Below the pieces are notes generated by a model. That model did not search any database, was not told the DNA's origin, and saw nothing but the letters and a program-made list of their open reading frames with translations. A DNA stretch of 64,000 nt, from the NCBI GenBank assembly GCA_021030905.1, contig JAGFMI010000001.1:1550001-1614000 (forward strand), given 5' to 3'. Within the stretch, counting starts at the first letter, position 1. Each line of letters begins with the position of its first letter. Both the position numbers and the translations under genes were made by a program. This document shows, one piece after another, positions 43,385-54,527 of the stretch. This DNA is from Pyrenula massariospora. Its lineage: Eukaryota > Ascomycota > Eurotiomycetes > Pyrenulales > Pyrenulaceae.

Positions 43385-45740
43385 GGTCCTGGAAAGACTG
43401 TTATGAATGTAGATAGTAGCGGTGACAATAGACTCAAAGATTTTTAACCAGGGAATACAGGCCCCCTTTTCAGAAGGCAAGCAGCAGGAAAGTGTGAAAA
43501 CATGAGGCAGGGAAAAGTTAGTAGATCCTGGAATAGCACGTTTGCTTGGCCAAGATCGAGCCGTGCTCGCCATGGACGCTGGACCGCGGTACTGGCGAGG
43601 GTTGCATCCATCGGGCTTCAAGACAAGGCAAGGTTTTTAAGGATACAATCGATAAGAGGCGAAATTGACGTTCTTCGGGCTTTATGACTTGTCTTTCAAA
43701 AAACGATTGGTTAATCTGGAATACCCCAAAGCGGGGGTTCCAATGATCCCCTTTTTCCTGCTCCAGTGGCTCGGAAGTGCCGAGGACTATCCTGTGAAGT
43801 AAGAAAGATCAAGCAGTGAAAAGATTGCGTATGTCTGCAATGGTTTACCAGCTGCGCAGCTGTTCGGGATGCGCATAAGGACATGACCAAGATCGACAGA
43901 ACCCCCTCGACGCAGCTCTATATTTTGGGTAATGGCAGATCATAATCAAACCAACGAAATCAAGGAAAACGTTCAAATTCAACATCAGAGAAGTTTCTGA
44001 GAAAGGCTCCTGAGCGAGTTTCGCGACAAAGGTCGTGGCTAGGTGACAAAAATCGTGGCCGATCGATGCTAGGTATCAGAAATCGTGGCGCATTCAATAT
44101 GCTCCAGACGGGCGCCAATGCTCACAGTCAGATAGGCCGTGACTTCTGACATCCAGCTGAGGGCCACTCTCGATCGGCCACGAATTCTGTCACCTAGCCT
44201 CGGGTGGTCCTAGAAGGAGAAGTAGAGAGCTTGGCACCTTTTATGGTAACTACATTCCAATCGGAGAGTGAAGGCATTCCGGCTCGAACGCATGAAGATT
44301 TCTTTAGTTTCTGCCGAGCGAAGTGGACGTCGACTCTTTCGCTTTCATATTGCTAGGGATCAGGTAATGGTTCATGCCGTGACAAATCGTCGCAGGACCA
44401 TTTAGTAGCTCCAAGAGCAGTGAGGGTCCCTACCCGACGTCTTCCGTAGGAATGGATAGAGAGGGTCGATTATGCGCGTAGTCATTCGAGATCAGTGACG
44501 GGTATCAAGATAAGAATGGCAGATCGTGCTAGGATTGCCATCTATACCGAATCTCATGTCCTAGATCTGGCGGGTCCTACGGATAAATTTTGTCGTTCTC
44601 TTCAACATTACAGGCTCGGAGTAGGGCGGATATCAAACATTGTGTCGCCTTTTCATGTACCCCTTAATTCCACCTTCTCGGGGATATAGGACAAATTTCC
44701 ACCGGCAGCAGATCAACGGCCGCACATGGTAAGTACCTGCAGTCTGTGGCAGTGAGCTGCACAGTTCGAGGTACCGTGGCAAGACCCGGTGCGCCTGTGC
44801 GAGGCCCGGGAGCTTAAGAAGGCCATAGTGGTGTGCCACACCGTTTGTCAGAGACAGCAGTCTGGGTCATCTCAAGGCCAATGACATGCCCTCGCTTCTG
44901 CTTTTCAGGGTCTGGATGGTTCGACATGGCTTGGACAACGTATGGAAAATATGTCAGCGGACTGCATCTTGTCCGACCCAGCTACATTGGATATTGCAAA
45001 TTGTTCCTATCAGAAACACGTTGCTGCGTGCAACACAGAAGTTGGATGGCCTATCCCCGGAATTTAGGGTTGGGGCTTGGACGATACAGCCCCCCAGAGT
45101 TTCTGTCGGTTTGTTTAACTGCCGCTTTGCCTGTCGATGGATACGATCTGGCAAGAGTCAAGATGGCTTGGCCGACCTGTCCATTAGGATGGTCTAAATC
45201 CCAAACAGGCCATAATGGATCATCTGTAGATTGTGGCGCCACCACAGGATGTCTCGTTCGGTGTACGCGTGGAATGCAGGCCGGAGCTAAAGGGCCTGGG
45301 GGCAGTACTCTGGCGTAAATGATGTACATCATCGCTAGGTAGGTTCTAAGTCATCAGGGCTAGACAGGCAGGATCCGCCCGAGCCTGTGCAGAGTTCCGC
45401 TAAAGGAGAAGACGCAGTAAAGCCTCTGCCCGGGAATCGCGCCTCCTCGAGCCTGGCTCGTTTCAACGTGGATACCGACCTGCAACATGCGGGAACTGCC
45501 ATGGTCAACCACAGCCTTCGAGAAGCAGCGAATTCTCCCGCCGGGCAGATTCTGAGGTACAGTAGCCCAACCTTATGGACATTGGAGTGGGAACCCAATT
45601 GATGGGACCCTGCATGGAAAAAGCATAGCTTACGCCCCGGAGGTGGTCCCCTGTAACGCGCGATCACTGATTACCCCTGGATCAAAGCTTGTCTGTTTCG
45701 CCGGGCGCCCCCATTCCCCTCCCCTCCGTGCCCTCCCCTC
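43385..45740. other. Gene-free region with an inverted-repeat element
   Basis: No supported gene lies here. Overlapping frames at 44833-45332 (up to 161 codons) on both strands have no motif. The one structured feature is the inverted repeat at 44021-44200. The absence of genes and presence of a MITE-like element suggest an insertion-prone interval. Confidence 0.45.
44021..44200. repeat. Inverted-repeat element, MITE-like, about 180 bp
   Basis: 44037-44065 and 44171-44199 are inverted copies of 29 bp with two mismatches (core GGCTAGGTGACA, then TCGTGGCCGATCG). The loop is about 105 bp. A related 20-bp unit, roughly AGGTGACARAAATCGTGGC, occurs three times in direct order on the left (44021-44040, 44041-44060, 44071-44090) and again, diverged and inverted, at about 44136-44155. 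Repeated subterminal units facing inward at both ends are typical of non-autonomous DNA transposons. I cannot fix a target-site duplication because the outermost bases are themselves palindromic. No transposase is present. Confidence 0.6.
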
Positions 45741-46452
45741 CAGGCACCTAAAATAATCCTCCACCAGCGTGTCTCTGTCTCTCTGTCTCGCCCCGGCCCT
45801 GCCCAGATCAGCGCCCACACACGGTCGACACACTATCCCAATCCATTCTTCCCCTCCCACGACCCAATTCTCTCCCCAATTTCTCTCGGCCAATCCCTCT
45901 CCTATCGTCGCCAAACCGTCACTCCCTTGCTTCATCCACAGCCTTTCCTTGTTTCCTACAGTTATTCACCTCAAGCAACCAACGAGCTACCGCCAGCACA
46001 TCATTGCGCCATTACCATTTCCCTCTATTATCTTTTGCATATGCCGTCCGCCAGCACCACCAGTCGTAACCCTTCGTCGCCCCGCCTGCTCCTCGATCGT
46101 TGATCCTAGCGATTTTGTGTTGTCGACTGATACCGCGCTGGACGTCATCTTAAGCTGAAAAAATAATTGCTGCCTTATCTTTGGGCCATAAATCTGCCTC
46201 CTCAGAAGAACCTGTTAGCAAGCCTTTCTATTCTCGTGTGCGGCGCCAAAGATAAAAAAAAACGCACCCATCACCAACTAGAAAGATTGCGCACGACATT
46301 CCAAGGCGGATTGCCCCGCCAGGCAAGACAAACTCACCGTTCATTCTGCCGAGAAAAAAGAAGCGAAATTGATCATCGCGCGTCTCGTCTATCGCTGCCG
46401 TCGACAGCCTGCAGCCTCCTCTTAATTGCGCAACGCGCTCGATACGATCTAG
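45741..46452 (+). promoter_or_regulatory. Pyrimidine-rich promoter/leader of the RasGAP gene
   Basis: The plus strand is strongly C/T-rich from about 45710 to 46100, as in many fungal housekeeping promoters and leaders. Two sizeable upstream frames occur: 45769-46158 and 46167-46493. The second runs past the RasGAP ATG by 41 nt in another frame. If transcribed unspliced, they would act as upstream ORFs; a leader intron could remove them. Confidence 0.5.
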
Positions 46453-48914
46453 ATGAGCTCTGTAGCGCGGGACGTCCCGATTCGAATATCTAGTCAAGGA
46501 AAATCACGGCGTAGCGAAATGTCTGTCGCAACGATGCTTCAGCCCGCTTCAAGGGCTTCAACGTCCTCTTCGAGCTCCTTCCAGCCAATGTCAAGACAAA
46601 ACACTCTCTCGTCACAAGATGGCAGATCGGTCAGACAATCGAAGAGGATGTCCATGACTGCGCTGTATGTGTCAATGTCTGCGAAGGAAAGGGATCTGGA
46701 AATTTCAGATGATCTGGCAAAAGCGCAACGAGCGCTACGTGATTTGAAAGCGAAGATTTCATCGCAGTCAAAAAAAAATTTCGTTCTCGAGAAGGACGTA
46801 CGATATCTTGATTCTCGCATTGCTTTGCTTATCCAAAATCGGATGGCATTGGAAGAGCAAAACGAAGCCATGAGCCATCTCGAGGATGCGACAGATATGC
46901 AAGAGGGATCGTTTCCAAGCGATGAGAAAACTCAGAAATATGGCAATCTATTGTTTCTCTTACAGACTGAACCACGCCACATTGCGCATCTCTGTCGCCT
47001 GGTCACGATGGCAGAGATCGACTCTCTCCTTCAGACAGTCATGTTTACGATCTATGGCAATCAGTACGAAAGTCGCGAAGAAAACCTCCTCTTGACTATG
47101 TTTCAGTCTGTGCTGACATATCAATTTGATCACACACCCGAATACTCCTCTCTGCTGCGGCAGAACACCCCCGTTTCGAGAATGATGACCACTTACACAC
47201 GGAGAGGTCCGGGTCAAAGCTATTTAAAGGAAGTATTAGCTGACAAAATCAACTCGCTCATCGAATTGCATGATGTCGATTTAGAGATAAACCCTCTCAA
47301 AGTCTACGAAAGTATGGTCAACCAGATCGAGCAGGACACTGGTTCACTCCCTCCATATCTCCCCAGATCCGTCACTGCTGAGGATGCTGCCGAAAATCAG
47401 CAGGTCCAGGCTATCATAGAGCCCAGGCTTCGCATGCTTACTGAAATTGCAGAAGGATTCCTTAACACCATCATTGAGGGCTTAGAAGAAACTCCATACG
47501 GCATCAGATGGATATGCAAGCAGATCAGAAGTCTTTCCCGCAGGAAATATCCGGATGCTCAGGACCAGACAATTTGTACACTGATTGGCGGCTTCTTCTT
47601 CCTCCGTTTTATCAATCCTGCAATAGTGACACCAAGATCTTACATGCTTATCGAACAGACACCCGCAGATCGGCCAAGGAGAACATTGACACTCATTGCA
47701 AAGATGTTGCAAAATCTGGCAAATAAACCCTCATACGCAAAGGAGCCATACATGTCCAAGTTGTCTCCGTTTATCGAACGAAACAAGGACAAGGTTAACA
47801 AGTTCATGCTGGATCTTTGCGAAGTCCAAGATTTTTACGAAAGTCTGGAGATGGATAATTATGTGGCCCTGACTAAGCGTGATCTAGAGTTAAATATCAC
47901 TCTCAACGAGGTCTACGCCACGCACGCGCTTCTGGAGAAGCACCAGGCGGCCTTAGCCCAAGATTCTCATTCTCACTTGAATGTACTGCTCCAGGAGCTC
48001 GGTCCAGCACCCTCTCAACTTCCTCGAAAAGACAACCGGGCAATCACGTTACCTCTTTTCAGCAAATTTGAAACAACACTTGATGACTTTACTTCTGCTC
48101 TTGACATTACCCAAGAGGAAGTTTATTTCATGGAAGCAAAGTCAACATTTGTCCAGATCATGCGTTCGCTCCCGCAGAATTCGTACGTGAATAGAAGACC
48201 ACTTCGCTTGGATAAAATCGCAGAAGCTGCCGCCACGTTGAAGAATGACGCGGTCATGGTTCGTAAAGGTATCCGTACCATGGAGCTGCTATCTCAACTT
48301 CAAGAAATGGGCGTGATCGATCGATCGGATGATTTTGCATTATTGAGAGACGAAGTTGAGCAGGAGCTTGTCCACCTTGGATCCCTGAAGGACAAGGTCG
48401 TCGAAGAGACAAAGAAATTGGATGAAGTATTTAGAACGATACGAGATCACAACAGCTACCTTGTTGGACAGCTAGAAACCTACAAGAGCTACCTGCACAA
48501 CGTGCGGAGTCAAAGTGAGGGCAAGACAAGAAAACAACAAAAGCACCAGGAACTAGGACCCTACAAATTCACGCACCAGCAACTTGAAAAAGAAGGCGTG
48601 ATCCGAAAAAGCAACGTACCAGAGAATCGGAGAGCAAATATCTATTTCATGTTCAAAAGTCCATTGCCGGGAACTTTCGTAATTAGTCTACACTACAAAG
48701 GTATGTCTTTATCCTCCATAATGATATCCCCGCAAATCTAACTATAATGCCAGGCCGGGCACGAGGGTTGCTTGAATTGGATCTGAAGCTCGACGACCTC
48801 TTAGAGATGCAGAAAGACAAGCAAGAAGATCTCGACCTGGAATATGTCCAATTCAACGTCTCGAAGGTTCTGACACTCCTAAACAAGCGATTTGCGCGGA
48901 AGAAGGGATGGTAG
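46453..48914 (+). CDS. Ras GTPase-activating protein (GapA/Gap1 type)
   Basis: RasGAPs speed GTP hydrolysis by Ras and so turn off its signalling in growth and morphogenesis. Two exons (46453-48700, 48754-48914) give 802 aa. A Ser-rich N-terminus and a coiled coil (about 78-145) precede the GAP domain (about 160-500). Arg236 in SSLLRQNTPVSRM fits the arginine finger, and FFFLRFINPAIVTP (about 381-394) is the invariant FLR-PA motif. The last 300 residues match the RasGAP C-terminal domain, ending VQFNVSKVLTLLNKRFARKK. The layout is that of S. pombe Gap1 and Aspergillus GapA; the calponin and IQ motifs of IQGAPs are missing. The intron near the end (48701-48753) has a CTAAC branch site. Confidence 0.95.
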
Positions 48915-49758
48915 TCCGCGACATGATCCAGATCATTTGCGGCTCCGATATTGATCTGTACGCCATTTTTACTGGTGCATTTGAGCGCGCAAAGCCCGGT
49001 GTTTGGGAGGCCACTGCAGGATGAATTCCGCCGTCTTGACGTTTTGCTGCTTTTCTTGCTATTGTCTTAATATCCCGAGTTTCTACGTGTGATTGAAAAC
49101 GAATAATGGTCGGAAGAGTAGATGAGATGTTGGATGATATGTCAAAGACTATGTTTTTCCCGCTGGAACGGGTCGGTTACTGGTGAAGGGAACTGGTGTT
49201 TCTGGCTAGCAGATGCTCAAGAGACAGATGGTTATTGTAACATTAGCAGAGTAGCCCCATGAACGGGCAGACGATACTATTGAATCTAATCCTACGGATG
49301 TCTTGGCCATGTGGATTGGCATTGGATTCTCATAGGGGAGGCGGTAATGTTGTCTCCTAAAATAAACGTGCAACTCGGACTCTCATGTGAATGGCCACCA
49401 CGCGAGGCTGGGTGTCAGATTGTTAGCATTGGCGTCCGTCCGGCTTACGTAGCGTGTTTGATACGCCACGACGTCTGGATGCCCGGTACCAAGGCTCGAT
49501 ATCTGGCTGCAAATCGACGTCAGATGGACGCAGGGAAACTCATACCTCCAACCCCACAAACGAACACTTACCCTGCAAGACCTCAATCACTATTTCACAC
49601 ACAATTCTAGCAGCATACGCTAGTATTATACTCTGTGAATCAATACTTTGACGTTTCTGTTGCACAATATCTACCTGCGATAGTAGTATTTCCCGCTACT
49701 CTCTCCCCTGTATCCCTTTCCTCAAATCTCCTCCCCTACCCGTCCTATTATTGCGAAC
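48915..49758. promoter_or_regulatory. Upstream region of SEC14
   Basis: This 844-bp spacer separates co-oriented genes. Frames at 49311-49651 have no motif. The last 80 bp before SEC14 are C/T-rich. Confidence 0.45.
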
Positions 49759-50909
49759 ATGGCCACCCAAAACCCGCATATGGAGCTCGATCCAAAATAC
49801 GACGATTATGACTTTCCAACAACGTCCCCAGAAACACAATCGGGCCATCCAGGCCACACCACGAAGGAGCAGGATGCCCAGGTACATCAGTTGCGCGCAA
49901 TGCTCGAGAAGGAGGGGTGTAAGGAACGATTGGATACATTGACATTGCTTCGGTTTCTCCGAGCTCGGAAGTTCAATGTTGAACATTCAAAAACGATGTG
50001 AGTCTCCGGACCTAGACTGATGCATCACCGTAACTAGCGAAGCTGACGCTTGATGCTCACGAAGGTTTTTGGATTGCGAAAAATGGAGAAAAGACTTCGG
50101 TACTGATAACCTTGTGACCACCTTCAACTATGAAGAGAAACCCAAAGTCTTTGAGTACTACCCTCAGTATTACCATAAAACCGACAAGGCACGTCCTATG
50201 CCTCTCTACCGTCTATCAAAGAAGAATCCTAACTCTATTCTAGGACGGCCGGCCAGTCTACATCGAACAACTCGGCAAGATCGACCTAAATGCCATGTAC
50301 AAAATTACCACAGGCGAGCGCATGCTCTCAAACCTTGTCGTCGAATACGAAAAGCTCGCCGATCCTCGTCTTCCCGCATGCTCGCGCAAAGCTGGCAAAC
50401 TTCTAGAAACCTGCTGCACAATTATGGACCTCAAAGGCGTTGGCATCACAAGAGTCAGCAGTGTCTACGGATATGTCAAGCAAGCTAGTGCCATATCGCA
50501 GAATTACTACCCCGAGCGGCTAGGAAAATTGTACCTCATCAATGCACCATGGGGTTTCAGCAGTGTCTTCAATGTGGTAAAGGGCTTCTTGGATCCGGTC
50601 ACGGTGCAGAAGATCCATGTGCTTGGGGCTGGGTATCAAAGCGAGCTTTTGGCCCAGGTCCCACCTGAGAATCTGCCGAAGGACTTTGGCGGGACATGTG
50701 AATGTGATGGTGGCTGTATGTTTAGCGACATGGGACCATGGCAAGATCCTGAATGGGCTAAGCCGCCGAAGTGGGCGAAGAAGGAAGGGAAGGAAGAAGC
50801 ACAGAAGCCCGTCGAGAAGGAGGTGAAGACGGAAGAGACCAAGGCTGCTGCACCGGCTGAAGATGCGAAGGAGGCTGTACCAGCGAAAGACGAGCAGAAA
50901 TCATCCTGA
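49759..50909 (+). CDS. SEC14: Sec14 phosphatidylinositol/phosphatidylcholine transfer protein
   Basis: Sec14 exchanges PI and PC and sustains lipid signalling for vesicle formation at the Golgi. Exons 49759-49997, 50065-50188 and 50244-50909 give 342 aa. The CRAL-TRIO N domain has [13 protein letters not shown]; the lipid-binding domain has [20 protein letters not shown], then [30 protein letters not shown] and [13 protein letters not shown], and it ends with [20 protein letters not shown] charged Lys/Glu/Ala tail of about 45 residues extends beyond yeast Sec14. The second intron (50189-50243) begins GCACGT after AAG; it is required to join HKTDK to DGRPV, has a CTAAC branch site and ends TTCTAG, so it is a GC-AG intron. 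Confidence 0.96.
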
Positions 50910-51538
50910 GTTGGATAGCTTGGAAATGCGAAATTAGACAGGTTCGTTGGCTGTCACGGCTATGTTCTGGGCAGTTAGACCCAAGATACCCATCTTCTGC
51001 CGGGAAATGGGCGATTATAGACCTTTTGAAAAGTTGTATAAATCCTCACCATTGTAAGCCAGCATATCGTACGAACATTTATGAGAGGCTGAATGGATAT
51101 GCTAATGCTATATGAAGTACATTGCTTCTCACCTCTTCGAGACATCCCTTGCGTACGTCTTTTATCTGGGTGTCGACTGCGAAGCGACCATGCCCTTCAT
51201 GGCAAAACGTAAACAGTGCCAAGACCTCACCTCAATCAACCGATGCTCGTTGAAGTCGAGTTCGCGCAGAACAAATTGAAAGCGCAACTACCCTGACTTT
51301 AAGGACGCCTTTTAACAATCTCAAAGCTCGCAGGCCATCGTCACCTTGACATGTGCTAGATTCTCCAGGGAGCCGCCGCATAAAACTGACCCCTCCACGC
51401 GCGAACGCACGCCTGTCACATAATCCCGCCAAACACTTTCAACACCAACATACCTCGCAACTCCCACCCTCACCCTCACCCTCACCTCTCGACACAACCC
51501 ACATCTCCTCTCAATCCACAGCAAAAGAAAGCCCAAAA
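50910..51538. promoter_or_regulatory. Upstream region of Mis14/NSL1
   Basis: This 629-bp spacer has no recognisable gene. The frame from 51353 is open into the Mis14 start but lacks family similarity before 51539, and it is C/A-rich like a leader. Confidence 0.5.
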
Positions 51539-52369
51539 ATGGACGTCTCCGTCCCCGCCTCCCCCTCCCCCTCCCACCCCAACCCACACCCGCACCCCCA
51601 CCACCGCAAGATCGACCTCCAATCCCCCGCCGACCTGCACTACCTGCGCGCGAACCTCGAAGCCGCGGCGCGAGCAAAACTTGACCTCCACTTCCCCCCC
51701 TCCTTCGCCTCGCTCGTCATCCCCCTCGACCCCGCCAACAACAACAACAACAACCCTCCTCCCCAACGACCCACAGCCGCAGCCGCAAACGCAGCCGCAG
51801 ACGCCGACCCCCTACGCGCCCGCGTCCAATCCCACCTCTCCACCTTCATCGCGCAAACCTTCTCTACAGCGCTGCACAGCATCAGCATCAACGGCATCGA
51901 CGCGACATCCCTCCCGCCGGAAACACTCTCTGCACCCACCACCACCACAAATAAGCCTGCGGGGGAAGGGGGGGAGGAGAGGGTGGAGTACGCGCCCTAC
52001 GACGCGAAGCTGAGCGCGCGGGTGGCGGCGCTGTATGGGGAGGTGGAGGGGTTGACGGCGAGAGTTGCTGGGTTGAGGAGGAGCGGGCCGGCGGCGGGGG
52101 CGAGGGCGGTTGGGGAGGCGCTGGGGGAGGAGGTTGAGCGGCGGGAGGAAGAGGGAGAGGGAGACGGGAGGGGCAAAGGGGTGGTGGAGGGGTTGAAGAT
52201 TGAGGGGGTGGAGGGGGGGTGGAATGAGGATGTTAGGGGGATGTATGGGAGGGGGGTGGAGGGGTTGGCGGGGTTGGCTGGATTGGGAGGTGAGGGGGGA
52301 GGGGGGAGCTTGACGGAGACGGTGGGGAGGGTGCAGAGGGCGGGGGCGGTGGTGAGGGAGATTGAATGA
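51539..52369 (+). CDS. Kinetochore Mis12-complex subunit Mis14/Nsl1
   Basis: Mis14 (Nsl1) is part of the Mis12/MIND complex, which links centromeric chromatin to the Ndc80 complex. It is a single exon of 276 aa when started at MDVSVPASPSP. The defining segment is HRKIDLQSPADLHYLRANLE followed by AAARAKLDLHFPPS (residues about 23-55), the standard start of the Mis14 domain. Later parts are INGIDATSLP, YAPYDAKLSARVAALYGEVE and a C-terminal coiled-coil region. A poly-Asn run from a CAA/AAC repeat (about 51731-51751) and Gly-rich low complexity are present. The coding strand is C-rich up to about 51950 and then abruptly G-rich. An in-frame Met 62 codons upstream is unlikely to be the start. Confidence 0.88.
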   Translation: MDVSVPASPSPSHPNPHPHPHHRKIDLQSPADLHYLRANLEAAARAKLDLHFPPSFASLVIPLDPANNNNNNPPPQRPTAAAANAAADADPLRARVQSHLSTFIAQTFSTALHSISINGIDATSLPPETLSAPTTTTNKPAGEGGEERVEYAPYDAKLSARVAALYGEVEGLTARVAGLRRSGPAAGARAVGEALGEEVERREEEGEGDGRGKGVVEGLKIEGVEGGWNEDVRGMYGRGVEGLAGLAGLGGEGGGGSLTETVGRVQRAGAVVREIE

Positions 52370-53080
52370 GTGGTTATAGTATTGCATTTGCTGCTTGCGT
52401 GGGGGGTGTTTGGAGGCGTTTTGGATATACCATGGCGCAATGGGAATACGATGGCTACGCCGATAGGTCTAGCGTGAATGAGATTCGAATGGATGGGAGG
52501 TTTTATCTTTGCGTGATCGAAGAGTCTAGATCTATGGCATCGCATTACGTCTTTGAAAACGCATCGTCAAGCCTGCTTCCTCGAATGCTTGCATAGCTCT
52601 ATCTATCTCGCTGCACGGAGACAATGTTCATATTCTTCCTCTTCATCATGTAACCTTGGATCTCCATGTACCAAACACCACGCTGAATGTTCCGTCTGCT
52701 ACCATAATGTTTATCCCGCGTAGACCGAGACACGAAGAACCCAATTCCACATTCACTTTCCCAATCAGCCCTTCAGACGTATGACGCTGAATCTAAGAGT
52801 CTCCTCAAAGCACCGGTCTTCCCGGTGTCAACATGTTACAGGAGCGGCGTCCCGCGGTCTCAGACGTGCTGCGGCGCTGAAAGACCGGGTGAGTGTGCTT
52901 TGGACGCGGCTAACTTCGAGGTATCGACGCTAGTTGGTACGACAGAGTTGGGATGAAAGCCCACGTGTGTCTCTGCTTGCTAGACATTGCTCATCCTGCG
53001 CACCACCCATCTTTCCCCTCTCGCCGAAGCCCATTACCTCGACAGAGCCCAGGATCGCAGCACACCATCCACCGTGTCTC
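52370..53080. other. Convergent 3' spacer
   Basis: This 711-bp stretch lies between the stops of Mis14 and the peptidyl-tRNA hydrolase. A small perfect hairpin (CACCGG, TCTTC loop, CCGGTG) sits near 52809-52826. No gene is visible. Confidence 0.5.
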
Positions 53081-53879
53081 TCAATCCCACCCCTTCCCCA
53101 CCCCCCTCCCCTCCTTCTTCCCCTTCCTCACCCTCTTCTCCTTCAACCTCCTCTCCTTCTCCCCCCTCCTCAGCCCCCTCACTCTTTCCCTCTGCGCCGC
53201 GCTCGTCTCCCCCGGCACGACCCGGCTCCCCGCCTCCTGGATCGCCGCGGCAAGCTTCTCATAGCAGCGCTCGCGGTTCTCGGACTGTTTGCGCGAGGCG
53301 TCCGAGGAGATGACGAGGGCGTTGGATTTGGGGGCGTAGTGGGGGGAGAAGGTGCGGAGCGCGGGGGTGAGGAGGGAGGCGGGGAAGGAGGGGAGGTGGG
53401 TTGGGAGGGTGGAGAGGGGGACGCGGAGGAGGGATTTGGTGTTGAGTCTGTGTGGGTTGGGTGTTAGTAGGTGGGTGGATTGACGGGGTAGGGAACGTGG
53501 GGAGCGGAAGGAAGATGAACAAAATGACGTATAGGCAAGAGTATGCCCATATAAAATTGTAGAAGAGGTTTCCCGTTCCTGGATAAACTCACTTATTGAC
53601 ATTCTGCCCTCCTGGTCCCGAACTCCTCGCGTAGCTAATCTCCCCTACATTGTCTAGGATACTCTGCCTCGAGAAGCTTGCAAGCCAGATCCTGGCAGCT
53701 GTGATCTCGGGATCTTCTTCATCATCTATGTCCCGAGGCTTTGGAATTGTGGTCGCAAAGGACCGAGCGAGCCATGTCGATGGTACAGGCGCCAGAGGAG
53801 GGTACTTAGTCAAGAGACATGAGGTTGGTGATTTTCGAAGGAATGAAACCAGAAGCGTAGTGTTGACACTTCTGGACAT
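53081..53879 (-). CDS. Mitochondrial peptidyl-tRNA hydrolase, ICT1/RF-1 domain type
   Basis: ICT1-like proteins use a GGQ motif to release peptides from stalled mitochondrial ribosomes. Two exons (53879-53593, 53447-53081) give 217 aa. The N-terminus (MSRSVNTTLLVSFLRKS) is basic and Ser-rich, fitting a mitochondrial presequence. The core is ISYARSSGPGGQNVNKLNTK with GGQ at about residues 90-92, spanning the intron (53448-53592). SENRERCYEKLAAAIQEAG and a strongly basic end (GEKERRLKEKRVRKGKK) match the RF-1 domain tail that enters the mRNA channel. An in-frame Met 37 codons upstream (53990) could also serve as start. The first half of exon 2 is C-rich and its last 160 nt G-rich on the coding strand. 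Confidence 0.9.
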
Positions 53880-54527
53880 GGGCCGATGCGCTCTCCAACA
53901 GAAGATGGATCGAGACGGCGCTCTGATTGGGAGAAAGAGAGAGGCCTTACTCGGAGCTTCACCTGAGGGACGAGCTCTACTTTGCATCAACCGAAGAAAC
54001 GCCGACGTCTATCCGCCATTCGAATCCGACACCAAGACATCCAGGATCCCGAACTACAAAGACAACAACAACAAAAATTCTCGAATCCTCTACCCTTGGA
54101 ATTAACTCAAGATTCAAGAGGCTCGACAATTCCCACCACGCTCCCCTCGGAAGTCACGTCTGACAACGGGCGAGCACGATGTAAACGTCAGAGCGAGACA
54201 TCTCCCTCCGACGAAGCCTAACATGATCTAATTGCCTGTCCATCCATGCATTTTAGCCCATTTCTAGAAAGAAAACTTTCTGTACCATTAGGCCATACTG
54301 TCCGGACGGTGGGAATGGATTTTTGTGAAATATATGTTCAGTGTTATTGGAGTGTGAAGGTTGAGCTCGGCTGGTGAGGGCTGGGAACGGAGCTCAACAC
54401 ATCACATCACCTAGCCGTGGTCACCAACCGGCTACTTCGAGATGGAAAGCTCAGCTGGAGAAATTGATTAAGCATTAAAAATTCTATTCTTGATACTTGA
54501 AGTCCCGCTGGCGCTTAACGGTAGACC
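53880..54527. promoter_or_regulatory. Upstream region of the peptidyl-tRNA hydrolase gene
   Basis: This 648-bp spacer lies between two minus-strand genes. Plus-strand frames at 53927-54221 look like shadows. A CAA/AAC-rich patch lies at about 54058-54076. Nothing else was recognised. Confidence 0.45.

Noticed and set aside
44833-45332. Overlapping open frames of up to 161 codons on both strands
   Set aside because: Composition is Cys/Trp/Gly-rich and unlike neighbouring genes, there is no motif, and no splice sites give a coherent protein.
51353-51538. Longer N-terminus for Mis14
   Set aside because: The upstream in-frame part lacks the Mis14 pattern and has leader-like C/A-rich composition.
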